A DNA stretch of 47,988 nucleotides. Source: an uncultured Lachnospiraceae bacterium (GTDB lineage: Bacteria > Bacillota > Clostridia > Lachnospirales > Lachnospiraceae). The position numbers and the translations under genes were made by a program. Numbering within the stretch: the first letter of the stretch is position 1; each line of letters opens with the position of its first letter. The notes beneath the pieces were generated by a model. That model searched no databases and was not told where the DNA came from. It saw only the letters and a program-made list of their open reading frames with translations. Positions 7,398-15,615 of the stretch are shown in pieces. The stretch covers positions 1 through 47,988 of the forward strand of contig CAJTOK010000027.1 in the NCBI GenBank assembly GCA_910577825.1, read 5' to 3'.

Positions 7398-8873
7398 ATG
7401 GGAATAGTATATTTTGTAGGTGCAGGGCCAGGCGGTGAGGGGCTTTTAACGCTAAAAGGTGCAGAAAAATTAAAAACCTGTGATGTTGTAATATATGACA
7501 GGCTTGCAAGTGAAGGGTTTCTTAAAATGTTAAAACCCGGCTGTAAAAAAATATATGCAGGCAAACAGGCAGGAAAGCACTATATGGAACAGAAAGAAAT
7601 TAACAGCCTTTTAACAGAACATGCACTTAAAGACAATATTGTAGTGCGGCTTAAAGGCGGTGATTCTTTTGTATTTGGAAGAGGTACAGAAGAAATAGAC
7701 GCATTAAACCAGCATAATATCCCTTATGAAGTTATACCAGGCGTTACATCGGCAACAGCTGTGCCAGAAGGCGCAGGAATACCCGTTACACACAGAGGCA
7801 CAAGCAGAAGCTTCCATGTAATAACAGGGCATACAGATACAAGCACAGGTGCACCAGAATGTAATTACAAAGCACTTGCAAATACAGGTGGTACTCTTAT
7901 ATTTATGATGGGCCTTGCCAATATAAATGAAATAACAGGAAATCTTATTAAAGAAGGCATGGCAGAAGAAACACCAGCCGCAGTTATTTCAGGAGGAACT
8001 ACAGAAAACCAGAAAACCATCCGTTCAAATCTGGGGAACATTGCACAAGAGGCCAGAAAGAACAATATGTTTTCACCAGCAGTAATAGTAATAGGGGAAA
8101 CAGCAGCATACAAATATACTTATAATGGAAATATAAAAAAAGCAGGCATTGTTGCAACAAGGGCATTAATAGAAAAGATAGAAAACGGGCTTAAAATGGC
8201 GGGTACAGAGTGCATACCTGTCTGTGTTATGGAAGTACCAGCTGTTGCAGGGAATGGACTTATAAAAGAACTGGATAATATAGAAAAATATAACTGGATA
8301 GTATTTACAAGCAGAAATGGCGTAATACTTTTTTTCCAGGCATTAAAAGATAATTATACAGATATACGCAGGCTCTCCGGAATTAAATTTGCAGTTATTG
8401 GCAGCGGCACAAAAGAAGAACTGCATAAATACGGGATTAATGCAGACTTTATCCCATCATGCTATACATCATCCGTACTTGCAAAAGAACTTGCACAAAT
8501 TATACTCCCAGGTGAAAATATACTTTTGCCAAGGGCTGTTAAAGGAAGCCAGGAATTAACAGATATATTCAGGCAGGAAAATATCTCATTTAAAGAAGTA
8601 AAAATATATGACGTCAAAGGGCATCTGCTGCCGGGGGCAGACAAAACAGGACAGTTAGACTGCATTATATTTCTAAGTGCATCAGGTGTAAAAGAATTTA
8701 CAAGGCTTATAAAAAGCACAGGAAAAAAACTTCCCCCTTGTATAAAACTTATATGTATAGGGGAAATAACAAAAAAATCATTAGAAGAAGAATTTGGCAA
8801 TGCTTTTGATATTATAATGGCAGATGGAAATAATGCAGAAGGCGTTATTAACGCAGTAAAGGAGAAAATATAG
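7398..8873 (+). CDS. cobA-hemD: Uroporphyrinogen-III C-methyltransferase / uroporphyrinogen-III synthase fusion
   Basis: A 491-residue bifunctional enzyme. Residues 1 to about 240 are a SUMT/CobA methyltransferase that makes precorrin-2 from uroporphyrinogen III with two SAM. They show GAGPGGEGLLTLKG (the usual GAGPGDPELLT loop is altered), RLKGGDSFVFGRGTEE and the PGVTSATAVPEGAGIPVTHR substrate region. Residues from about 250 to the end are a HemD-type uroporphyrinogen-III synthase (WIVFTSRNGV, then a late SASGVKEF motif), which cyclises hydroxymethylbilane. CobA-HemD fusions are typical of Firmicutes. The fusion delivers uroporphyrinogen III straight to the siroheme/corrin branch. No HemE is present here, which argues that this operon feeds siroheme or B12 rather than haem. 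Confidence 0.95.
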   Translation: MGIVYFVGAGPGGEGLLTLKGAEKLKTCDVVIYDRLASEGFLKMLKPGCKKIYAGKQAGKHYMEQKEINSLLTEHALKDNIVVRLKGGDSFVFGRGTEEIDALNQHNIPYEVIPGVTSATAVPEGAGIPVTHRGTSRSFHVITGHTDTSTGAPECNYKALANTGGTLIFMMGLANINEITGNLIKEGMAEETPAAVISGGTTENQKTIRSNLGNIAQEARKNNMFSPAVIVIGETAAYKYTYNGNIKKAGIVATRALIEKIENGLKMAGTECIPVCVMEVPAVAGNGLIKELDNIEKYNWIVFTSRNGVILFFQALKDNYTDIRRLSGIKFAVIGSGTKEELHKYGINADFIPSCYTSSVLAKELAQIILPGENILLPRAVKGSQELTDIFRQENISFKEVKIYDVKGHLLPGADKTGQLDCIIFLSASGVKEFTRLIKSTGKKLPPCIKLICIGEITKKSLEEEFGNAFDIIMADGNNAEGVINAVKEKI

Positions 8874-8875
8874 AA

Positions 8876-9598
8876 ATGCCACAAAAAATTAATGTAAAAA
8901 ATTACTGGGATACAGTAAACATGCCTTGGGGAAGGTTATTTTATAAATTAGTATGGAACCACCTGGATTACAAAAATATGAAAATACTTGATTTTGGCAG
9001 CGGCTTTGGCATTACAGCAGATTTTTTAGCTGGAAATAATGATGTAACAGCTATAGAGCCTGGCAGGGAAATGCTCCAGTACAGAACCTGCAATAATAAT
9101 TATAAACAAATTAATGGCAGTACAGAGCAATTAAAAAAGCTTCCAGACAATTATTTTGATGTAATTACCTGCCACAATGTTTTAGAATACATAGATAACA
9201 GGAAAGAGGTTTTTGGAGAATTTTACAGATTGTTAAAACCTGAAGGTGAAGTATCAATAGTGAAACATAATAAAGCTGGAAAAGCTATGCAGAAAGCAGT
9301 ATTTGAAAACAATATTCCTGATGCAATAAAATTACTAAAAAATGAAGATATTGTTTCTGCTAATTTTGGAACAATTAATGAATACAGTGATGCAGACTTA
9401 GACAGTTATATCAATGGAAAATTTATTATTAAAAATAAATATGGTTTAAGAATATTTTTTGCACTCCAAAGAAATGAATTTAAAGAAAATCCGGACTGGA
9501 TTAATGAGATGTTTGAAATTGAAAGCATTGCAGAAGAAATACCAGCTTTCAGGGATATAGCATTTTTCCACCATATTATCCTGGGAAAGCATATATAG
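8876..9598 (+). CDS. Class I SAM-dependent methyltransferase
   Basis: A 240-residue Rossmann methyltransferase. Motif I is DFGSGFGITADF (residues 39-50), the acidic end of strand 2 is AIEPGREML, and the post-motif DVITCHNVLEYI corresponds to the Methyltransf_11 family. It starts two bases after cobA-hemD and so belongs to the tetrapyrrole transcript by position. No known uroporphyrin, precorrin or haem methyltransferase has this small UbiE-like form, and the substrate is unknown. It is somewhat richer in A and T than cobA-hemD, and the foreign-looking pair at 9687-11908 follows, so it may belong to that insert instead. Confidence 0.8.
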   Translation: MPQKINVKNYWDTVNMPWGRLFYKLVWNHLDYKNMKILDFGSGFGITADFLAGNNDVTAIEPGREMLQYRTCNNNYKQINGSTEQLKKLPDNYFDVITCHNVLEYIDNRKEVFGEFYRLLKPEGEVSIVKHNKAGKAMQKAVFENNIPDAIKLLKNEDIVSANFGTINEYSDADLDSYINGKFIIKNKYGLRIFFALQRNEFKENPDWINEMFEIESIAEEIPAFRDIAFFHHIILGKHI

Positions 9599-9686
9599 AG
9601 ATATAACAAATTGCAACAGTGGCTAAAAAACAAGTGGGATATAATTTATTAGAACACATATAATAACAGAAAAGAGGAAAGAGATA

Positions 9687-10865
9687 ATGGAAATAATGTC
9701 AAGAATAAAGGATTACAGAATAAACAGCATGAATATGTATGTTGAAACAACATTTGGGGAATATTTACAGTATGCAAAAGATTTAATTAAAAATAATGAT
9801 TTACAAAGAAAGAGGGTAAAAACATCTAAAACTGTTTATTCTTTATTAAAAACCGATTTGTTAAATGGATGTGTAATTCCGCCACTGGTTTTAGCAATTA
9901 CAGGCTGTGGTGATGGATTACAGGATTTAAATAGTGATGAACTGCAAAATTATATAAAAGAAAACAGGGAAAAGGTATTAATACTTGATGGCTTACAAAG
10001 GACACATACTTTAATAGATGCTGAAAATGATGCTAAGAAACAAGAAAGACTAGATGAATTTTATAAATATAAATTAAGATTAGAAATTTATGTAAATATT
10101 AATAAATTTGGTGTTTTATATAGAATGCTTACACTAAATACAGGACAAACCCCAATGTCTGCCAGACACCAGATAGAAATGCTTTATAGTGATATGCTTG
10201 ATACAGAAATTAATGGCATAAAACTGGTTAAAGAAGTTGATGGTTCTGCACATATAGATAAAAGGGAATTTGTATTTAAAAATACTATTGATGGATTTAA
10301 TTCATATATGAATAGAAATGAACTTCCTATGGACCGCCAGGAGATGCTGGAAAATATTAAAATGCTGGAAAATATGTCTGAAGAAAAGATAACAAATGAT
10401 ATATTCAAAAGTTTTTTGGAAAGTTATATAAAAGTTTTTGATATATTATGTGAAAAAACAAAAAATTTAGAAATAAACCAGGATAAATTAGATGAGTATG
10501 AGATAACAGGTTCTCCATTTGCAAATAAAGCAGGTATAGCATTTGGAACATCACAGGCAATGACTGGCTATGGTTCTGCCATAGGTATAATGAAAGGAAA
10601 AGAACTTATTAGAGATTTTAATTCTATAGATAAAATTGTAAAAGATATTGATAATAAGTATACAGAAGATAATGGCGAATGGTTTATGGAATTTTTAAAA
10701 AGAATGGATATGATAAAGAAATATTCTAAGAAAATTGGTAATGCACAAAGAATGTTTTTACAGTATTTTTACAGGGAATTATTAAATGAAGAAAGTGATT
10801 CTTATGCAGATTTATTGAAAGCAACAGAAAACGCATATAGAAAGTATGACAGCCAGGTAAATTAA
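9687..10865 (+). CDS. DGQHR/DUF262/ParB-like domain protein (putative)
   Basis: A 392-residue protein I do not recognise as a named family. The motif ILDGLQRTHTLI at residues 99-110 resembles the DGQxR core of DGQHR (DndB-like), DUF262 (GmrS-like) and ParB-like nuclease folds. It is preceded by a short strand, IPPLVLAI (64-71), and followed by LNTGQTPMSARH (150-161), which is where those families carry a second conserved segment. The rest is mostly helical and lysine-rich. Proteins of this fold are frequent in phage defence and DNA-modification loci. A ribosome binding site (GAGGAAAGAG) precedes the ATG. It lies two bases before the next gene, with which it forms a pair, and both are visibly more AT-rich than the flanking hem genes. 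Fold assignment is moderate; function is inferred. Confidence 0.55.
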   Translation: MEIMSRIKDYRINSMNMYVETTFGEYLQYAKDLIKNNDLQRKRVKTSKTVYSLLKTDLLNGCVIPPLVLAITGCGDGLQDLNSDELQNYIKENREKVLILDGLQRTHTLIDAENDAKKQERLDEFYKYKLRLEIYVNINKFGVLYRMLTLNTGQTPMSARHQIEMLYSDMLDTEINGIKLVKEVDGSAHIDKREFVFKNTIDGFNSYMNRNELPMDRQEMLENIKMLENMSEEKITNDIFKSFLESYIKVFDILCEKTKNLEINQDKLDEYEITGSPFANKAGIAFGTSQAMTGYGSAIGIMKGKELIRDFNSIDKIVKDIDNKYTEDNGEWFMEFLKRMDMIKKYSKKIGNAQRMFLQYFYRELLNEESDSYADLLKATENAYRKYDSQVN

Positions 10866-10867
10866 GA

Positions 10868-11908
10868 ATGGGAAAATTTAAAATAAATGAGAGTACTATA
10901 GTAAAGTACCATAATAAAATATTTGAAATTGAAGACAGGATTACGGGTAATGTTTTTGTATATAAATCCCAGCTGGAAATAATTAATTTATTTAATCCGG
11001 ATAATTTTGAAATTTATTTCTTATATAATAATAAAATTCCAGAAAATAGTATTTATAAATTATATACTGATGATATACGTATTGGCTGGATATTTCCAAT
11101 ACAGTCTTTAGAGTCCAGTGAACATGATTATGCACAAGATGAATTTTACTTAAGATATGCGTATATTGCCTTATATAAATTATTACAGATGATTAATTTT
11201 ACAAATGAAGAATATTCTGATTTTAGTATTATGGACTATTATCCAGATAATATCCATATACTTGTATATGATACCAATAATACAAAGAATATAGATAATT
11301 TTGATATTTCAAAATATACTGTAAGTTTATTTTACAGGGGTTATTCATATACTGGAGAAGGAAATATTTTTACAGAGCCTGAAGAAATAAATAAGAATAT
11401 CAGAATCAGGCAGTTACCTGCACCTATCAGGGATATATCATATATAAATGTATTATTTGAGGAATTAGTGCCTTTGCATGAAACAAGTTACTCAAAATTT
11501 CATTTATTATACCAGATTATAGAAATATTAATAGGAGTGGTTTTTAATTACAAGATAAATGAATTAATTGGTGAAATGAAAAATTCTTCTAATGATTTAT
11601 TTGATAAAAGAGAAAAGTTAAATGATATTACAACAGAAAAAAAGAGGGTAGTATGGCTTTTTAATGATTTTACTAAAATTGAACCACAAAAGCTGGATAG
11701 TCTTAATAAACTATGTATAGAATTATTGGAAAAGAACGGCAAAAAAGCCAATAATGACAAGCCAGCTGATAATCTGTATAATGTCAGATGTTTAATAGTA
11801 CATAATCTATATTCTTTAAACGGATGCAGCCGTGAATTATTGGAAGATTTAAATAATAGTTTTTTAGATGTTATATTTGATATTTTATTTACATTTAAAG
11901 AAATTTGA
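10868..11908 (+). CDS. Hypothetical protein with a C-terminal HEPN-like motif
   Basis: A 346-residue protein not recognised as a named family. The N-terminal ~200 residues are rich in Tyr, Asn and Ile. A charged, coiled region follows (about 230-260). The C-terminal part has a helix with R307-C-L-I-V-H312-N, which fits the R-x4-6-H signature of HEPN RNase-like domains, particularly the Apea-like subgroup, where R-x-x-I-V-H near the C-terminus is usual. No signal peptide or membrane segment is seen. It starts two bases after the DGQHR/ParB-like gene. HEPN proteins in such pairs are typically toxins or RNA-cleaving defence effectors, but here that rests on one motif and the neighbour. Very low GC compared with the flanking hem genes suggests transfer. 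Confidence 0.5.
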   Translation: MGKFKINESTIVKYHNKIFEIEDRITGNVFVYKSQLEIINLFNPDNFEIYFLYNNKIPENSIYKLYTDDIRIGWIFPIQSLESSEHDYAQDEFYLRYAYIALYKLLQMINFTNEEYSDFSIMDYYPDNIHILVYDTNNTKNIDNFDISKYTVSLFYRGYSYTGEGNIFTEPEEINKNIRIRQLPAPIRDISYINVLFEELVPLHETSYSKFHLLYQIIEILIGVVFNYKINELIGEMKNSSNDLFDKREKLNDITTEKKRVVWLFNDFTKIEPQKLDSLNKLCIELLEKNGKKANNDKPADNLYNVRCLIVHNLYSLNGCSRELLEDLNNSFLDVIFDILFTFKEI

Positions 11909-11951
11909 TGCTAAATACAAGAAAGTTTTTAGGTTGTTATATAAAATAAAA

Positions 11952-11964
11952 ATACTGTCAGTAT
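11952..11964. promoter_or_regulatory. 13-bp palindrome upstream of hemB
   Basis: ATACTG-T-CAGTAT is a perfect inverted repeat with a one-base centre, 20 bases before the hemB start and overlapping a possible -10 (TATAAA, 11962-11967). It could be an operator for a separate hemBL promoter, which would be needed if the inserted pair upstream disturbs read-through. Function is inferred from position. Confidence 0.35.
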
Positions 11965-11984
11965 AAAGAAACGGAGTTATAAAT

Positions 11985-12950
11985 ATGGTACGTATGCGCA
12001 GGTTAAGGGCTGGAAGCAATTTAAGAAGCCTTGTAAGGGAAACAGCAGTTACAATAAATGATTTGGTATATCCTGTATTTATTAAAGAAGGAAAGGATAT
12101 TAAAGAACCAGTTGCTTCAATGCCTGGGATTTACCAGTATTCATGTGACAGGTTTGGCTGGGAGCTTGAAAGAATTGTAAATGCAGGGATAAAAGCAATT
12201 CTTGTATTTGGCATACCAAAACATAAAGATGAAACTGGAAGTGAAGCATATAATGAACATGGTGTTACACAGAATATAATAAGGGAAATTAAAAAGAAAG
12301 TACCAGATATTATTGTTATAGCAGATGTATGCCTTTGCGAATATACTTCACATGGGCATTGCGGGATTATAAGCGGAAACGAAATACTAAATGATGAAAC
12401 ACTTGAACCGCTTGCAAAGATGTCGGTAAGCCTTGCAAGGGCAGGAGCAGATATAATTGCACCCTCTGATATGATGGACGGGCGTGTTGCTTATATAAGA
12501 AAAGCACTTGATATTACTGGATTTAAAAATACTCCAATAATGTCATACAGTGCCAAATTTGCATCAGGATATTATTCACCATTCCGTGATGCCGCACAGT
12601 CTGCCCCTTCATTTGGTGACAGGAAAACATACCAGATGGACCCGGCTAACGGGCGTGAGGCTGTAAGGGAATGTGAAAATGACATCGCAGAAGGGGCAGA
12701 TATTATAATGGTAAAACCTGCACTTGCATATCTTGATGTAATTAAAAAAGTGTCAGAATGTACAAATTACCCTGTAGCTGCCTATAATGTAAGCGGGGAA
12801 TATTCAATGGTAAAGGCAGCAGCACTAAATGGCTGGATTGATGAGAAAAGAATTGTAATGGAAAACCTGGTTTCAATTAAAAGGGCAGGTGCAGGCATAA
12901 TAATAACTTACCATGCAATAGATGCTGCCAGATGGATTAAGGAGGAATAA
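11985..12950 (+). CDS. hemB: Delta-aminolevulinic acid dehydratase (porphobilinogen synthase)
   Basis: Condenses two 5-aminolevulinate molecules to porphobilinogen. Both Schiff-base lysines are visible: K191 in MSYSAKFASGYYSPFRDA and K244 in IMVKPALAYLD. The metal site has three cysteines, C116, C118 and C126 (DVCLCEYTSHGHCG), marking the zinc-dependent class rather than the Mg-only aspartate class. The length is 321 residues. It follows the inserted gene pair after 76 bases and precedes hemL by two bases. The ribosome binding site (CGGAG) is weaker than that of most genes here. Confidence 0.96.
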   Translation: MVRMRRLRAGSNLRSLVRETAVTINDLVYPVFIKEGKDIKEPVASMPGIYQYSCDRFGWELERIVNAGIKAILVFGIPKHKDETGSEAYNEHGVTQNIIREIKKKVPDIIVIADVCLCEYTSHGHCGIISGNEILNDETLEPLAKMSVSLARAGADIIAPSDMMDGRVAYIRKALDITGFKNTPIMSYSAKFASGYYSPFRDAAQSAPSFGDRKTYQMDPANGREAVRECENDIAEGADIIMVKPALAYLDVIKKVSECTNYPVAAYNVSGEYSMVKAAALNGWIDEKRIVMENLVSIKRAGAGIIITYHAIDAARWIKEE

Positions 12951-12952
12951 AA

Positions 12953-14230
12953 ATGGCTGGTGTAAAATCAGAAGCGTTATTTAAAAATTCCATGGAAATA
13001 ATGCCAGGTGGTGTAAACAGCCCTGTACGTGCATTCCGTGCAGTAAACCAGAACCCTGTTTTTATAGAGAAGGCAAAGGGTTCAAAGATATATGATGTTG
13101 ATGGCAATGAATATATAGACTATGTATGTTCATGGGGGCCGGGAATACTTGGACATGCCAGAGAGCGTGTAATAGATGCAGTAAAAGAAGCATGTAGCAA
13201 AGGACTGACATTTGGAGCACCTACAGAAAAAGAGTATATACTTGCATGCCTTATACAGGAACTTATGCCTTCTATGGAGATGCTGCGTCTTGTAAATTCT
13301 GGTACAGAAGCTGTTATGAGTGCTATAAGGGCAGCAAGGGGCTATACAGGAAGGGATAAAATACTTAAATTTGCAGGGTGTTACCACGGCCATTCTGACG
13401 GGCTTCTTGTAAAGGCTGGCTCAGGGGCACTTACACAATCTGTCCCAGACAGCCTTGGAGTTCCGGCAGGATATACAGAAAATACATTAGTTGCAGAATA
13501 CAATAACACTACATCAGTAAAAGAGCTTTTTGAAAAATATGGCAGCAGCATAGCAGCAGTAATAACAGAACCTGTGGCCGCCAATATGGGTGTAGTTCCA
13601 CCTGCCGCCGGCTTCTTAGAAGAACTCCGGCAGATAACAAAAGAATATAATTCCCTTCTTATATTTGATGAAGTAATAACAGGTTTCCGCCTTGCAAAAG
13701 GAGGTGCACAGGAGTATTTTGGAATAAAACCAGACATCACAGTATTAGGAAAGATTGCCGGGGGCGGAATGCCGCTTGCAGTATATGGCGGACGCAAAGA
13801 AATTATGGAAGTAGTAGCACCACTTGGCAGTGTTTACCAGGCTGGCACATTATCAGGAAACCCTGTTGCAACAACAGCAGGAATAGAAACACTAAGGATT
13901 TTAAAGGAGAATCCTGGTATTTACAAAGAAATAGAGAAAAAAACAGCAAAATTAAAAACTGCAGCAGAAAAAGCATTTGGAAGCAATGTATGTGTAAACC
14001 AGGCTGGCTCACTTATGTCAATATTTTTTACAGAAAAAAAAGTTACAGATTATACTTCAGCAGTAAGCTCTGATACACTAAAATATGCAAAATACTTTGG
14101 TTTAATGCTGGAAAATGGAATATATACTGCACCATCACAATTTGAAGCAATGTTTATATCAGACGCCCATACAGATGGCGATATAGAAAAAACCTGTGAT
14201 ATTATAAAACAGGCAGCAGAATTATTCTAA
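12953..14230 (+). CDS. hemL: Glutamate-1-semialdehyde 2,1-aminomutase
   Basis: A PLP enzyme that converts glutamate-1-semialdehyde, the HemA product, into 5-aminolevulinate, the HemB substrate. Class III aminotransferase features are complete: NSGTEAVMSAIRAAR (115-129), CYHGHSDG (143-150), IFDEVITGFR (237-246) and the PLP lysine K267 in VLGKIAGGGMPL. The length of 425 residues is normal. It is the last gene of the operon and is followed at once by a strong hairpin. AAGGAGGA at the end of hemB provides the ribosome binding site. Confidence 0.96.
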   Translation: MAGVKSEALFKNSMEIMPGGVNSPVRAFRAVNQNPVFIEKAKGSKIYDVDGNEYIDYVCSWGPGILGHARERVIDAVKEACSKGLTFGAPTEKEYILACLIQELMPSMEMLRLVNSGTEAVMSAIRAARGYTGRDKILKFAGCYHGHSDGLLVKAGSGALTQSVPDSLGVPAGYTENTLVAEYNNTTSVKELFEKYGSSIAAVITEPVAANMGVVPPAAGFLEELRQITKEYNSLLIFDEVITGFRLAKGGAQEYFGIKPDITVLGKIAGGGMPLAVYGGRKEIMEVVAPLGSVYQAGTLSGNPVATTAGIETLRILKENPGIYKEIEKKTAKLKTAAEKAFGSNVCVNQAGSLMSIFFTEKKVTDYTSAVSSDTLKYAKYFGLMLENGIYTAPSQFEAMFISDAHTDGDIEKTCDIIKQAAELF

Positions 14231-14233
14231 TAA

Positions 14234-14269
14234 AAACAGGAGGGAAAATATTTAATACCCCTCCTGTTT
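14234..14269. terminator. Bidirectional terminator between hemL and the convergent gene
   Basis: An 11-bp perfect stem (AAACAGGAGGG 14234-14244, CCCTCCTGTTT 14259-14269). Read on the minus strand it continues into TTTTTATT, a good U tract for the coiled-coil protein gene. On the plus strand the tail is TTT then A-rich, and it ends the tetrapyrrole operon. Confidence 0.85.
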
Positions 14270-14293
14270 AAAATAAATGTGTTATCTAAAATA

Positions 14294-15343
14294 TCAGGCA
14301 TTCAAGTCAACCTTAGCACCCTTCAGGTCCTCCATTATAAGATTTAACTCTTCAACAAGTTTTTCTATTTCCTTTTCTGCCTTTGAAGCAGTATTATTAT
14401 TACCAGGACTTTTCTCAATAATATCATGTACTTCAGATACTTCAACAGAAGGGCTTACAGGGGCATCATCCTGTACTGTGCCAGCTGCTGCAGCCTGTTT
14501 TGCTTCAGCAATGCGTTTTTCAAGTTCAAGCTCCTCTTTCTTGCGTTCTGCTGCTTTCTTCTCTTCTTCCTCTTTCTCCTCTGCTTCTTTCTCAGCTTTC
14601 TCCATAACCTCTTCCATTTTTTCATCAATATGGTCTTTAGCTTCTGCCCACAATCCGCCAATAAGTTCCTTATTAGCAGCTTCCATTAATTTATCAGCTT
14701 CCTTTGTGGCATCAGCAACAGGATGGGTTTTAAGCCGTTCAAGCTCTATATCAGTAATTGCACCTGAAATAGCACTAACAGAAGCTTCTTTCTGTGAAGC
14801 ACGCTGTTTATAAAAATCTTCCTTATCATCCAGTTCAAGCATATCTTTCTGGTAATCAGTAAGGCCATTTTTATGCAGTTCTTCAAGCCGCTCCTTTTCA
14901 CCATCAGAAAGTTCCACCCCTGAAAGCGGGTCACTTGCCTTGCGTTCTTTTCTGAGAAGTTCCAAATCCTTATGTTCTTTGGAATCTTCCTTAATACCGT
15001 AACTTTCCATAAGCTGCCCGCGTTCATCCTGTATTCCCCTGATAGTCTTTTTATCCTCAAGTGTTTCCTGCCGGAGCTGTTCCTGCTGCGCTTTAAGTCC
15101 CTCAATATTGTTATCTATATTCTGCTCTGTTGCAAAAGTATCAGTAAGAATTTTCATAGCACGCTTATGGGCAAGCTTGCGTTTAAGTTCAAGGTTATTA
15201 TTATCATTTGCATTAAGATTACCAGCAAAAATACTTTTACTGCCTTTATTATTCTTAGAATCCTGGCTGGTTTTAGATGTATAAGCACTTGTTGCAAATA
15301 AACCTTCTTTATTACTGCCAGCAGCAAAAATTGATATTCCCAT
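14294..15343 (-). CDS. Hypothetical coiled-coil protein
   Basis: A 349-residue protein I do not recognise. The N-terminus (MGISIFAAGSN and the following ~45 residues) is polar and rich in Ser, Asn and Lys with no signal peptide. The central part is charged, glutamine- and glutamate-rich helix typical of coiled coil (about 55-125). From about residue 215 there is an almost uninterrupted Glu/Lys/Ala helix with repeated E-E-K patterns to about 270, then a Pro/Val linker and a short C-terminal helix. AAGGGGTG lies eight bases before the ATG on this strand. It is a single-gene unit ending at the shared hairpin. The glycine-phenylalanine start resembles some clostridial motility or scaffold proteins, but I cannot support that. 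It is probably real, from its length and ribosome binding site. Confidence 0.7.
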   Translation of the reverse strand: MGISIFAAGSNKEGLFATSAYTSKTSQDSKNNKGSKSIFAGNLNANDNNNLELKRKLAHKRAMKILTDTFATEQNIDNNIEGLKAQQEQLRQETLEDKKTIRGIQDERGQLMESYGIKEDSKEHKDLELLRKERKASDPLSGVELSDGEKERLEELHKNGLTDYQKDMLELDDKEDFYKQRASQKEASVSAISGAITDIELERLKTHPVADATKEADKLMEAANKELIGGLWAEAKDHIDEKMEEVMEKAEKEAEEKEEEEKKAAERKKEELELEKRIAEAKQAAAAGTVQDDAPVSPSVEVSEVHDIIEKSPGNNNTASKAEKEIEKLVEELNLIMEDLKGAKVDLNA

Positions 15344-15615
15344 AAAATTGCACCCCTTTTCATAGCTGTATTTAATAATATAAATTTTTATATTTCCTGG
15401 TTTTCATTGAAAAAATCCAGTCCCCTGGTATTTTGTAGACAAGGATAAATATTAACTTTAGGAAATTTGATTATAAAAAGCCAGGAAATCTGGATATAAA
15501 TTATATCGGCGGAAATAAGTGGCAATATTAATTTAATTGGTTACATTTTATACAACTAATAAATAAAAAAGCGGAAACACATGGGAATTGCCAGTCCATT
15601 AATAATTTTAAAATA
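15344..15615. other. Intergenic region with no gene seen
   Basis: 272 bases of AT-rich sequence between two minus-strand genes. It must hold the promoter of the coiled-coil protein gene and the 3' end of the alpha-galactosidase transcript. No convincing -35/-10 pair, strong hairpin or open frame was found. Confidence 0.5.

Noticed and set aside
9611..9645. TTGCAA ... TATAAT as promoter of the inserted gene pair
   Set aside because: Spacing is 23 bases, too long for a standard promoter; only the TATAAT is convincing, so it is not listed as a feature.
14277..14813. Plus-strand Ser/Phe-rich frame opposite the coiled-coil gene
   Set aside because: Antisense of Glu/Lys-rich coiled-coil coding sequence, with no ribosome binding site. 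The minus-strand gene has one and ends at a terminator.
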